Under the pieces are notes generated by a model. The model was not told the origin of the DNA and made no database searches. It was given only the letters and a program-made list of their open reading frames with translations. From Sphingomonas hengshuiensis (lineage in GTDB: Bacteria > Pseudomonadota > Alphaproteobacteria > Sphingomonadales > Sphingomonadaceae), in the NCBI GenBank assembly GCA_003240755.1, contig QFNF01000008.1, forward strand, positions 1 through 64,000: 64,000 bases of DNA, in the 5' to 3' direction. A program made the position numbers and the translations under genes. Shown here one piece after another: positions 1-7,955 of this stretch (positions within the stretch are counted from its first letter, which is position 1; every line of letters begins with the position of its first letter).

Positions 1-2286
1 GCGACCCTGCGCGTCATAGCTGATCGTGTCGCGGCTGCCATCGGCGCGCACGGTCGACAACTGGGTGACGATCCCGCCGGTATAGCTGGTGGTGACGGTG
101 TCGCCGCCCGCCTGCACGATCGACTGGACCAGCTTGCCCGACGTCGCGTCGTAGGTCAGCGTCGTGCGGCTACCATCGGCACCCGCGATCACCGCGTTCA
201 GCCTGTTGCCGGCGGTGCCATAGGTCGTGGTGGTCTTGGCGCCATCGGCCGCCACCGCCTCGCTCGATACCAGCGTCCCGTCGGCACGGCTGCGCTCGAC
301 CAGCGTCACCACGCCCCTGGCGTCAGTCACCTGCCGCATCGTGACATAGGGCTGGCCGGTAATGCCATAGCTGACATTCTCGCCGCTGCCGTCGCTGCGC
401 TGGACATAGCGCGACTTGACCACGCCCGCGGTGTAGATCGACGTCGTCCACGTGCCGGCGGCATCGACGGTCACTTCGCGGGTGCGCACGCCCGCCGCAT
501 CGAATTCGTCGATCGTCCGGCTGCCATCCGCCCGGTTGAGCGTATAGCCCGACAGGATGCCGCGGGTGTAGCTCGACACCGCGACATCGCCATTGGCCGA
601 CTTCTCGACCAGTTCGGCAACCTTGCCGGTCGTGACGTCATAGGTGGTCGTGACCGTCCGCCCGTTGCTCATCGCCACGACCTGCGACAGCTTGCCGCCG
701 CTATAGACAGTATCGGTCACGTCGCCGCCGGTGGTGGTGGTGCGCGAATGCTTCAGCACGCCGCCGTCGAAGGCGAGATCGGTGGTCGACGTCAGCAGGC
801 CGGCGGCATCGAACGTCCGGTCCTGCCGCCAGTTCGCCCCCGTCTCGCGCACCACGAAGCTGATGCCGCCGCCGGCGATCTTGCCCAGCAGCGCGCCGTA
901 ATTCCGGACGACGTAATCCTTGGTCGCATCCGATGCGAGTTCGATCACCTTGCCATCGGTCAGCGTGACCGACTTCAGCCCGCTCGACCGGGCCAGCGTG
1001 TCGATCTGCGCGGCGAACTGTGCGGCGGTCATCGTCAGGTCGGGGGCGCTGACCGGCGGCAGGTCGACGACCGGCCCCGCGGCGCCTACTTCGACGATCA
1101 GCGGGCGATCGCCGACCGCGAGCTGGATCGAGGACACGTTGGTATAGACCGCGATCGGCTTGGTCCCGCCCAGCGGGTCGTAGACATAGACCGTCTTCTG
1201 CACGCCGCCCAGGTCGACCGTGACCGTCTTCGCCTCGGTCACATTCTCCTTGTCGAGCGGGTCGTTCCACACCTTCACGTCGCGCCACACGACCAGGTCC
1301 CACGCGCCGCTCGCCTTGGTCAGCACCATCGAATGGCCGTCGCCGGGCAGGTTGCCCAGCGTGTATTTCGCCTTGCTGGCGTCGGTGCCGTTCCCGGCAT
1401 CGACATGGCCGAGGATGGTGGTCAGGTTGTGGATCGCCGTCGCGGCCAGTTTCGGCGTGCCGTCGGTGTTGAACAGCCCGAAATGCTTTTCCTTCTGCGG
1501 CCCGTCGGGCGCGAGGTTGCTGTCGAGCAGTTCGTACAGATAGGTTTGCTGCGACCCGTTCTCGAACGCCAGCAGCATGGCATTGAGCGTCAGCTTGGCC
1601 TGCGCCGACTGGTTCACGCCCAGATCGGGGTTGCTGGCCATCGTGGTATAGCCGGTTTCGGTGATGACCGCCGGATCGCCGCGCGACGTGCGCTGCGCCC
1701 GGGCCAGCGACGCCTCCATCACCTTGTCCGCCTGCTGCCCGGTCGCGGTATAGGCATGGGCGTTGGCGAAGTCGGAATAGGCGCCCAGATCGCCGAGCGC
1801 CGCCGCATCGGCATCGCTTTCCATGCCCAGCGACATGTTGATGACCGGGATGCCCGCCAGTCCGGCATTCCCCTTCACCGCGCCGTACAGCGCCTTCTGG
1901 AACGCACCGGCGGCCGCCAGCGACGACGACCCCTGGTAACTGAACGCCTGGATGTTGGCCTCGTTCAGCCCTTCGACCGCGATGACGCTGCCCTTGTACT
2001 TGGCGGCGAATGCCTCGATCGCCTTCACATGCTCGGCCAGCGCCGCGTCGCCGGCGGCGGGCATCGCCGAACTGATGAGCACGTCGAACTTCACGCCGGC
2101 CGCGGCCATGGCGTTCGTCACCGCGCTGGCGGTGCCCAGCGTCGGCAGATTGTCGCGCACCCGGCTGAAGCCGAGATAGGCGAGGCTGTTGTTGACGATG
2201 CTCGCGTTCGCATAGCCGGCATGACCGGAATGGGTGTTGACCCCGAACGTCGACAGGAATGCGGTGGCGGTGGCAATGCTGGGCAC
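1..2286 (-). CDS. Partial secreted-type protein: clan GH-A glycosidase-like domain plus YD/RHS-like repeats
   Basis: The frame is open from a GTG at 2286 (GGAGAG upstream, in-frame TAG just before) to the window edge, giving 762 visible codons; the C-terminus is outside. Residues ~10-300 look like a clan GH-A TIM barrel: NTHSGH near the start, LNEAN with candidate acid/base E109, and TETGY with candidate nucleophile E210. From about residue 505 to the edge there are imperfect repeats of roughly 20 residues of the type ADGSRTTLTYDATSGKL, resembling YD/RHS repeats. No N-terminal signal peptide is visible, so export, if any, would need a C-terminal (type I) signal beyond the window. Neighbouring SGNH, polymerase and acyltransferase genes suggest a role in polysaccharide cleavage or surface attachment. 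Substrate unknown. Confidence 0.75.
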   Translation of the reverse strand, partial: MPSIATATAFLSTFGVNTHSGHAGYANASIVNNSLAYLGFSRVRDNLPTLGTASAVTNAMAAAGVKFDVLISSAMPAAGDAALAEHVKAIEAFAAKYKGSVIAVEGLNEANIQAFSYQGSSSLAAAGAFQKALYGAVKGNAGLAGIPVINMSLGMESDADAAALGDLGAYSDFANAHAYTATGQQADKVMEASLARAQRTSRGDPAVITETGYTTMASNPDLGVNQSAQAKLTLNAMLLAFENGSQQTYLYELLDSNLAPDGPQKEKHFGLFNTDGTPKLAATAIHNLTTILGHVDAGNGTDASKAKYTLGNLPGDGHSMVLTKASGAWDLVVWRDVKVWNDPLDKENVTEAKTVTVDLGGVQKTVYVYDPLGGTKPIAVYTNVSSIQLAVGDRPLIVEVGAAGPVVDLPPVSAPDLTMTAAQFAAQIDTLARSSGLKSVTLTDGKVIELASDATKDYVVRNYGALLGKIAGGGISFVVRETGANWRQDRTFDAAGLLTSTTDLAFDGGVLKHSRTTTTGGDVTDTVYSGGKLSQVVAMSNGRTVTTTYDVTTGKVAELVEKSANGDVAVSSYTRGILSGYTLNRADGSRTIDEFDAAGVRTREVTVDAAGTWTTSIYTAGVVKSRYVQRSDGSGENVSYGITGQPYVTMRQVTDARGVVTLVERSRADGTLVSSEAVAADGAKTTTTYGTAGNRLNAVIAGADGSRTTLTYDATSGKLVQSIVQAGGDTVTTSYTGGIVTQLSTVRADGSRDTISYDAQGR

Positions 2287-2541
2287 GGAACGGGCTCTCC
2301 GGGTGGGATTACACCGTCCCTTCTACCGACACTGTCTGGACAGCGACTTACGCCGCAGGGTTAATTCACCATTATAGACGAACGACTAAAACCTTCGGCA
2401 GCGCAGCAAGATTGGCGCTTTCCCGCCTATCGTTCTGTACCCGTACCGAAAATCGGCTTGAAGAAGGTTTCACATGGCCGCGATTTCGAATCGTTCTGCG
2501 GCAATGCAGCATGAACTGCCGACATTACCGCGCATCGGCTA

Positions 2542-3246
2542 CTACGATGCGGGCAGAGCCGACGCGATGATCGTCGCTAGTTGTTGATACCCGACCCATT
2601 TCAGATGGACCTTGTCCATCGTGAACATCGGCTTCAACGCATTGTCCGCGACCAGCGTCGCGTTGGCGTCGACGAACCGGCAACCAAGCTGGGCGCACAT
2701 CGCCCGCTCACCATCGGCAATCGCCTTTACCGCCTCGTTGCGCTCGGCAAATCCGGTCAGGAGCGTTGATACGACAGTTGTCCGCTTCGGTCCCAGGATG
2801 GTTACGATCTTGGTAACGTTGTCGAGCGTTTCAGCAGTTGAAATGCCCGACCGGACGTCGTTGACCCCGATCAGCACCATGTTGATCCGCCCGCCCGGTT
2901 CGCCTTCACGCAGCCGCAACAGCAACCCGCGTGACGTATCGCCCGCAATGCCGTGGTTGACGATGTCGGTCCGCCGCAGCAGCCGGTTCCAATCGCCATA
3001 TTCGACGTTGGAGTCACCAAAGAACGCGATACCGTCGGTCCGCCCGCGACCCTTGTAAAGATCGGACAGGGCCAACCAACTCGCGTTGGTTCGCGGGTTG
3101 TACGGATCGATGCGGAAGATCAGGTTGTTGATCTGGCTATACGGTTTCACCCGGTAATACAGCACCAGATACCCTGCGAGGAATGCGACCGACAGCGCAC
3201 CTGCCGCCACCGCCATCCCGACCAAACGCCTCGACGAAAGCCTCAT
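2542..3246 (-). CDS. SGNH/GDSL-family hydrolase, membrane-anchored
   Basis: 234 aa. An N-terminal hydrophobic stretch (about residues 9-30) is a signal anchor. All four SGNH blocks are visible: GDSN with nucleophile S79, GIAGDTS (99-105) supplying the oxyanion glycine, IGVND (126-130), and DKVHL with D211 and H214. Such enzymes are esterases or acetylesterases, often acting on polysaccharide acyl groups in the periplasm, which fits the acyltransferase and polymerase nearby; the substrate is not known. Start chosen at the ATG at 3246 because it has a strong GGGGGG ribosome site and begins the hydrophobic anchor. The same frame continues upstream without a stop into the IS transposase, so a fusion product is formally possible. 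Confidence 0.8.
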   Translation of the reverse strand: MRLSSRRLVGMAVAAGALSVAFLAGYLVLYYRVKPYSQINNLIFRIDPYNPRTNASWLALSDLYKGRGRTDGIAFFGDSNVEYGDWNRLLRRTDIVNHGIAGDTSRGLLLRLREGEPGGRINMVLIGVNDVRSGISTAETLDNVTKIVTILGPKRTTVVSTLLTGFAERNEAVKAIADGERAMCAQLGCRFVDANATLVADNALKPMFTMDKVHLKWVGYQQLATIIASALPAS

Positions 3247-3330
3247 TGTTCCCCCCTTGGTAACACGGCTCCTCTGCAGAATATGCTGCGCTCCCCCGTA
3301 GCCTGCCGTGCCAAGCCGACACGGTATCAC

Positions 3331-3786
3331 GAAGTAGGCCGTAGCCCCATAAGCGCGGAGCCACAGGCGCATTGAAGCGAGTTGCACCATAGCGAGGAAG
3401 TTCGCGGCAAGCTTGTCGTAGCGGGTGGCGACGCGACGGAAGTGCTTCAGCTTGGAGAAGAACCGCTCGATCAGGTTGCGCTCTCGGTAGAGGTGCTTGC
3501 TGAAGCAGGGTTTGCAGCGCCGGTTGCTCTTTGGCGGGATGTTGGGCGTAGCGCTCTGATCCTGGATCAGTTCGCGGATGCGGTCGGCGTCGTAGGCCTT
3601 GTCCGCCAAGACAATAGTGTGCGGGCCGAGGTGGTTGAGCAGCGTATCGACGACTTGCCCGTCATGCGTTTGCCCAGCGGTCAAGCCGAGCCGGATCGGG
3701 AGGCCTTGCGCATCGACGACGACGTGGATTTTGACCGTGAGCCCGCCCCGTGATCGACCAAGACAATGATCTGCGCCCCCCTTTTT
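3331..3786 (-). CDS. IS5-family transposase, second frame (orfB), no stop before the neighbouring gene
   Basis: Catalytic half of the transposase, entered by a -1 frameshift at the A5G6 run. Visible motifs are GRSRGGLTVKIH, the second catalytic aspartate in VLADKAYDAD, and the Y-R-E block YRERNLIERFFSKLK with the catalytic glutamate and lysine. The usual C-terminus would end soon after LRAYGATA, but there is no stop here. The frame runs on through the IS end and the SGNH start to 2544. The 3-prime boundary given is the approximate IS end. Either a base change removed the stop or the original stop was provided by different flanking DNA. Confidence 0.65.
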
Positions 3787-4100
3787 GCCGTCGCGGCCTG
3801 CTGATGGGCGCGAACGGAGGTGCTGTCGATCATCTGGATGTCGCCGTCGTGGACGGCGGTGATAGCGTCCATCATTCGATCCCAGACACCAGCCTTCCGC
3901 CATCGCACGAAGCGGTTGTAGCAGGTGGTGCGCGGACCATAGCGCTCGGGAAGGTCTCGCCACGGCGCTCCCGATCGCAGCACCCAGAAGATGCCGTTCA
4001 ACGTTCGCCGATCATCGACACGCGGCATGCCTCGCGGCTTGTTGGGCAACAACTGCTCGATCACGCGCCACTCGAAGTCGGTCAGATCATATCGGCTCAT
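3681..4100 (-). CDS. IS5-family transposase, first frame (orfA)
   Basis: 139 aa as a stand-alone frame. It starts MSRYDLTDFEWRVIEQLLP, the typical N-terminal helical domain (DUF4096-like) of IS5/IS427 transposases, and contains the first catalytic aspartate in MIDSTSVRAH (D92). The frame leaves homology after TAK, at an A5G6 run on the minus strand around 3777-3787. A -1 slip there joins it to the orfB frame (KKGGADHCLGRSRGG), giving a full DDE enzyme. The last ~30 residues after the slip site are the out-of-frame tail made when no slip occurs. Confidence 0.8.
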   Translation of the reverse strand: MSRYDLTDFEWRVIEQLLPNKPRGMPRVDDRRTLNGIFWVLRSGAPWRDLPERYGPRTTCYNRFVRWRKAGVWDRMMDAITAVHDGDIQMIDSTSVRAHQQAATAKRGAQIIVLVDHGAGSRSKSTSSSMRKASRSGSA

Positions 4101-4155
4101 GCGGAGCGTGAATCATAACTTCAGCCAATGCGGAAGCCGCCACATGCAGGCCACT

Positions 4156-4464
4156 TCAGACCCGCTTTCCGAAACCGCCCGCCGCCCACCTCACAATGGA
4201 CAATAAGAGAGCGGTCGGACCTGCTCCAATGAGCCACCCAATCGCCACCCACATAACCATAAAGACGAGCATCATCACCGACATTCCAGCCTCTTGAGCG
4301 GATGTGATCCGCCACGGCTGCATCAGGGCCAGGCCAAGCAGGTAGGCTACGATGAAAGGCACACGGAAAATCGAAACGCGTCGCGAGGTGACTTCAACGA
4401 GGATCATCCATGCAGAGGTGAGTATCGCACTCAGGCCGATGACCAGGAGGAAGGAAAAGTCCAT
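4156..4464 (-). CDS. Small hydrophobic membrane protein, unknown function
   Basis: 102 aa with about three membrane segments (near residues 3-23, 32-50 and 60-90). No family recognised. Its 3-prime end lies some 40 bases from the IS element. The ribosome site is weak. The coding call rests on the consistent hydrophobic pattern and the lack of a better frame; it could be a remnant of a larger accessory gene. Confidence 0.4.
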   Translation of the reverse strand: MDFSFLLVIGLSAILTSAWMILVEVTSRRVSIFRVPFIVAYLLGLALMQPWRITSAQEAGMSVMMLVFMVMWVAIGWLIGAGPTALLLSIVRWAAGGFGKRV

Positions 4465-4500
4465 GCACCCAACATATCACCAAGCGGGGCGCGTTCCACC

Positions 4501-4955
4501 GCTTATGAGTTCACGGCCTAGATTCTGTCTGCATTTAGAGGATTCCGTTTAGGCGGCGGTTCTGATTCAAGGCTGGCGAAGGAGCCTAGCCTTGAGTAGA
4601 CGTCACGCTGACGGACGAGCAATGGGAGCGGATCGAAGGTCATCTGGCCGGCCGGGCCGGGATGCACGGCTTGGCCTTTTCGGTCCATGGCATCCGAGAC
4701 GCATTTACGGGCCCGTCCGATTCCTCGCCGCGCATTACGTTGCAGGCGATATGGTTCATCCCTGATGCGCGCATCATGCGGGTCCATAATGATTCTGGTA
4801 CCGGCACGGGATCTGGTCCGCTCGGATTTGCTGCGATGCGGCATGGCATTGCCCTTTGCCCCACACCCACCTAGAACGCTGGCATATCGCACTTGCCCGC
4901 ATGGGCGAGGCGCGCGCGACCATCATGCGGCCTGCCCGCCAATCGGATACCTGCG
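4501..4955. other. Intergenic region holding an IS remnant
   Basis: About 450 bases without a convincing intact gene. The left part (about 4530-4661) is the end of a second IS5-like element: a short hairpin (AAGGCT/AGCCTT around 4568-4593) and a broken transposase start. From 4662 to 4955 nothing is recognised; short frames on both strands lack ribosome sites and family features. This must contain the promoter of the downstream polymerase gene. Confidence 0.5.
4592..4661 (+). pseudogene. Remnant of an IS5-family transposase N-terminus
   Basis: Reading LSRRHA and then, after a shift of frame, LTDEQWERIEGHLAGRAG reproduces the N-terminus of a different IS5 subgroup from the intact element nearby (typical form MSRRHALTDEQWERIEPHLPGRAG). 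The start codon is TTG rather than ATG and two bases are missing in CACGCTGACG, so this copy is dead. Homology ends abruptly at about 4661, consistent with a deletion. Confidence 0.6.
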
Positions 4956-6281
4956 ATGGCAACGACGATCGATACCCGGGTACTGGCCGCTCCGTCCGCC
5001 CCGACCGGCATGCGCCGCTGGATCCGGGACGCGAATGTCGACCGCGTGATGCTGCCGCTCAGCTTGCTGTTCTGCCTCTATGCGACGCGCGACGCCTTTA
5101 CGGGCAGCTTGCGCTATTTCCTCGCGAACTTCCACCTTGCCGGGTTGTGGTTCCTTCCCGACATTCTGTCGTTCGTGGCGATGTTCTACTTTACCTGGAC
5201 GGTCACGGTTCATCGCCAGTCGGCATGGGGCATCCTGCTGACCATCATGGTCTTTGTCTCGACCATCCTCGGATGGTTGTTCATGTCGTCATCGGCATTT
5301 GCCCTGCTGTCCGCCCTGAAGCTGCTGACGCCGATGTATGTCGGATTTGCGTTCGTCGGCCGATCGATCGCGGAAATCCGCTGGGTTCGCAACTACCTGT
5401 TCATCCTGGTGGTCGCTTCGGTGATCGGCCTGCTGCTTTCCCCCGTGTTCGACTATCCCTGGGTCGGCATGACGGTGGAGACGTTCGGTCAGACCAAGGA
5501 CGTCGGACGGGTGTGGTGGACCGGCGGCGCGATGCGCTATGGCGGCTTTGCCGGCGACAGCACCATGGCCGCCTATATGTGCCTGTTCCCGCTGGTGGTG
5601 ATCCATCGACACGTGCCGAAATGGTTGATGCTGCTGATCGCCGGCCCGGTCGGCTGGGCAATCGTGCTGTCGACGAGCAAAACCGCACTTGGCTGTGCGA
5701 TCGTCTTCGCCGCTTACTATCTCGTCGTCGAAATCTTCAACCCCCGCCCCTTTTCAGCGACGCCGATCCGGCGACTGGCGCAATGGTCGTTCGCGCTGGT
5801 ACCGGTCCCGTTCGTGCTGATGATCCTGCTGGGCGGGATCAATCTCGAAAGCATCAGCCCGACGCTGTTCAGCCTGCAGGACCGGATCAACAATACCTGG
5901 CTGTTCCCGTTCACCTATCTGGCGAGCAACTTCCCCATCGGACTGGTAACGGGCTGCGGTCTCGGGTGCTTCACCTATCCGATGGAATATACCTATCTCG
6001 CCTATCTTTGGGTGCCGGTCGACAGTTTCTATGTCGCCACCTATGTCATGCTGGGTGCGCCATTCCTGTTGCTGGTGGTCGGCATGTTTACCGCTACCCT
6101 GAAAAGTGACGATCCGGAAAAGCTCGCCTTGATGCTGCTTTTCAACGTCTATTCGGTGACGGTGCAATGCTACGGCCCGTCCACTGCCACGATGCTGATC
6201 GGCTATGCGTTCAGCAACATGTTCTTGTCGCAGGTCCGGACATGGCGCAAACGCCGGCGCCCTGAACCGTTGCCCAACTGA
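4956..6281 (+). CDS. Wzy-like polysaccharide polymerase / O-antigen ligase-like membrane protein
   Basis: 441 aa with roughly ten to twelve membrane segments and one larger loop between segments (around residues 170-190, with VGRVWWTGGAMRYGGFAGDS). This layout is typical of Wzy polymerases and exopolysaccharide polymerases that join lipid-linked repeat units on the periplasmic side of the inner membrane. Start chosen at ATG 4956 (MATTIDTR); the longer frame would need a TTG and adds a non-hydrophobic, arginine-rich leader. It is followed 12 bases later by an acyltransferase, probably one operon. The family is recognised by topology, not by a catalytic motif. Confidence 0.6.
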   Translation: MATTIDTRVLAAPSAPTGMRRWIRDANVDRVMLPLSLLFCLYATRDAFTGSLRYFLANFHLAGLWFLPDILSFVAMFYFTWTVTVHRQSAWGILLTIMVFVSTILGWLFMSSSAFALLSALKLLTPMYVGFAFVGRSIAEIRWVRNYLFILVVASVIGLLLSPVFDYPWVGMTVETFGQTKDVGRVWWTGGAMRYGGFAGDSTMAAYMCLFPLVVIHRHVPKWLMLLIAGPVGWAIVLSTSKTALGCAIVFAAYYLVVEIFNPRPFSATPIRRLAQWSFALVPVPFVLMILLGGINLESISPTLFSLQDRINNTWLFPFTYLASNFPIGLVTGCGLGCFTYPMEYTYLAYLWVPVDSFYVATYVMLGAPFLLLVVGMFTATLKSDDPEKLALMLLFNVYSVTVQCYGPSTATMLIGYAFSNMFLSQVRTWRKRRRPEPLPN

Positions 6282-6293
6282 AGGATCGCCGCA

Positions 6294-7352
6294 GTGCAGC
6301 CCATCCAGGCGCCGAACCATGCCAATCGCTTCGCCTTTCTGGACGTTACGCGGGCCGTCGCGGCGCTGAGCGTGATGCTGCAGCACGGTCTGGAGGCGAG
6401 CGGTCTGGAGGGGCTGGAACCCGGTGCGGTCGCGACGACATGGCTGAACTTGGGCGAGACCGGGGTCGCCATCTTCTTTCTGGTCAGCGGGTTCATCATC
6501 CCGGCCAGCATGCGCGGCACACCGACCTTCTTGCGGTTCTGGCTTCGCCGCATCTTCAGGATCTATCCGCTGTATCTGACAATCTTCGTCGCGGCGTTGC
6601 TGGTCACGAAATACCTGTTCGACAAGCCGTTGCCCCCCCTGGGCATCACGATTTTCAGCCACCTGCTGATCGTGCAGCCCTGGGTGGGACTGCCCAATTT
6701 CGTTGGCGGTGCGTGGACGCTGTTGATCGAAATGATCTGGTACGCGGCCTTTTCGATCGCGTTCTTTTCGGGAATCGGCACCGGCAAACGGCTGATCGTC
6801 TGGTTCCTGATCGCCTATGCGATCGTCATCGCCGTCGCCGCGATCGTCTTCCCGCAATTTCCCTTCGGCAGGTTCTCGATCTTCGCGCTCTGCTTCTACG
6901 GCTATGCCTATCTGCTGAGGTTCGAGGAGAAGATCGACGCCCGGACGTTCATGGCGATCTCCGTCACGTTCCTGCTGTTGACGCTTGTCAGCCTGTTCGT
7001 CGGTTTCGCGCTGTATCCATCGGGCGCCCATGGCGCACCGACCTTTACCTGTGTCGTGATTTCATGGGGACTGGCACTGGCGCTGTTCCCGATCGCCATC
7101 CGGTTGCGCAACGTCGATTTCTGCAACAGCCCCGTGCTCCGCTATCTCGGGGAGATCAGCTACTCGCTGTATCTGGTCCATTCGCTCGTCATGGGGATCA
7201 TGATGTATCTGGGCGTTCGCGGTTTCGTGTTCCTGCCGATTCTGCTGGTCGTCACGCTGACCGTGTCGACGCTGACCTATCGGTTCATCGAACGCCCCGG
7301 CATCGCGCTCGCCCGGCGGCTGACGCAGAAAACGTCGCTGGCACAGGCCTAG
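6294..7352 (+). CDS. Acyltransferase family 3 (OafA/exopolysaccharide acyltransferase-like)
   Basis: 352 aa, about ten membrane helices. The N-terminal signature FLDVTRAVAALSVMLQH (15-31) contains R20 and the conserved H31, and FFLVSGFII with FWLRRIFRIYPLY follows, as in integral membrane O-acyltransferases that acetylate or succinylate surface glycans. The C-terminal RYLGEISYSLYLVHSLV is also typical. The start is a GTG at 6294 with AAGGA eight bases upstream. It shares an operon with the polymerase before it, so it probably decorates the same polysaccharide; donor and acceptor are unknown. Confidence 0.85.
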   Translation: MQPIQAPNHANRFAFLDVTRAVAALSVMLQHGLEASGLEGLEPGAVATTWLNLGETGVAIFFLVSGFIIPASMRGTPTFLRFWLRRIFRIYPLYLTIFVAALLVTKYLFDKPLPPLGITIFSHLLIVQPWVGLPNFVGGAWTLLIEMIWYAAFSIAFFSGIGTGKRLIVWFLIAYAIVIAVAAIVFPQFPFGRFSIFALCFYGYAYLLRFEEKIDARTFMAISVTFLLLTLVSLFVGFALYPSGAHGAPTFTCVVISWGLALALFPIAIRLRNVDFCNSPVLRYLGEISYSLYLVHSLVMGIMMYLGVRGFVFLPILLVVTLTVSTLTYRFIERPGIALARRLTQKTSLAQA

Positions 7353-7358
7353 GTTGGC

Positions 7359-7949
7359 ATGGTCCGGCCAGCAGGCATCTGGTTCGTCATGGCGACGCCG
7401 CACGAATATGGCGCGCATCTGCGGCGGCGGTTCGCGCCGGTCATCACCGGCGTCGGCCCGATCGAGGCGGCGCTCGGCACCACCGCCGCATTGGCGGTGG
7501 CGGCGCAGCGGGACATACTGCCCGAACTGGTCGTATCGATCGGATCGGCCGGCTCGCGCACCCTGCCGCTGGGGTCGGTGTGGCAGGTCGCCAGCGTATC
7601 GTGGCGCGATATGGATGCGACGCGGATCGGCTTTGCCAGGGGGGTGACGCCCTTTGCCGATCACGGCCCCGAACTCGCGCTCGCCACGCCGATCGACTGG
7701 CCGACCGCGCGACTGTCGACCGGGGCGGACATCGTCGGCGGCGACGGCTATGCCGCGATCGACGCCGACATGGTCGATATGGAAACCTTTGCGGTCGTGC
7801 GCGCCTGCCAGCGCTTCGGCGTGCCGGTGACGGGACTGCGCGGCATTTCGGACGGTCCGGGCGAACTGGAAGCGCTGGGCGGATGGACCGCGATGCTGGA
7901 GGCGCTCGACGAAGCCCTGGCGGTCCCGGTCGACCACCTGCTGGCGTAG
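7359..7949 (+). CDS. 5'-methylthioadenosine/S-adenosylhomocysteine nucleosidase family protein
   Basis: 196 aa, short form of the PNP/UDP phosphorylase fold. Visible landmarks are TPHE with E16, SIGSAGS (60-66), RDMDATRIGFARGVTPF, VDMET with E142 that holds the ribose, and GISD with D165, the expected general acid. The predicted reaction is hydrolysis of MTA or SAH to adenine and the thioribose, part of methionine salvage. It begins 6 bases after the acyltransferase stop and may be co-transcribed, although the function seems unrelated. Another purine-ribosyl hydrolase specificity is possible. Confidence 0.75.
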   Translation: MVRPAGIWFVMATPHEYGAHLRRRFAPVITGVGPIEAALGTTAALAVAAQRDILPELVVSIGSAGSRTLPLGSVWQVASVSWRDMDATRIGFARGVTPFADHGPELALATPIDWPTARLSTGADIVGGDGYAAIDADMVDMETFAVVRACQRFGVPVTGLRGISDGPGELEALGGWTAMLEALDEALAVPVDHLLA

Positions 7950-7955
7950 CGGCGC

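Larger units (their letters stand above)
3324..4119 (-). mobile_element. IS5-family (IS427-type) insertion sequence, about 0.8 kb
   Basis: Two overlapping frames encode one DDE transposase through a -1 frameshift, the arrangement known for the IS427 group. The ends are approximate: TATGATTCACG, read on the minus strand just upstream of orfA, faces an imperfect counterpart GTATCACG at 3324-3331. No perfect terminal inverted repeat or target duplication was found, so the left end may have decayed. The element sits between the SGNH hydrolase and a small membrane protein gene, and so separates the SGNH gene from whatever lay upstream. Confidence 0.75.

Noticed and set aside
748..2364. Long plus-strand frame opposite the GH-A/YD gene
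   Set aside because: Arginine- and histidine-rich, repetitive shadow of the minus-strand gene, as happens in GC-rich DNA; no family motif or ribosome site.
2474..2587. 37-codon plus-strand ORF with an AAGAAGG site
   Set aside because: It overlaps the SGNH gene end on the other strand, has no recognisable features, and may be chance.
5754..7031. Long minus-strand frame opposite the polymerase and acyltransferase
   Set aside because: Composition is dominated by D, R, Q and E from reversed codons; it crosses two clear genes.
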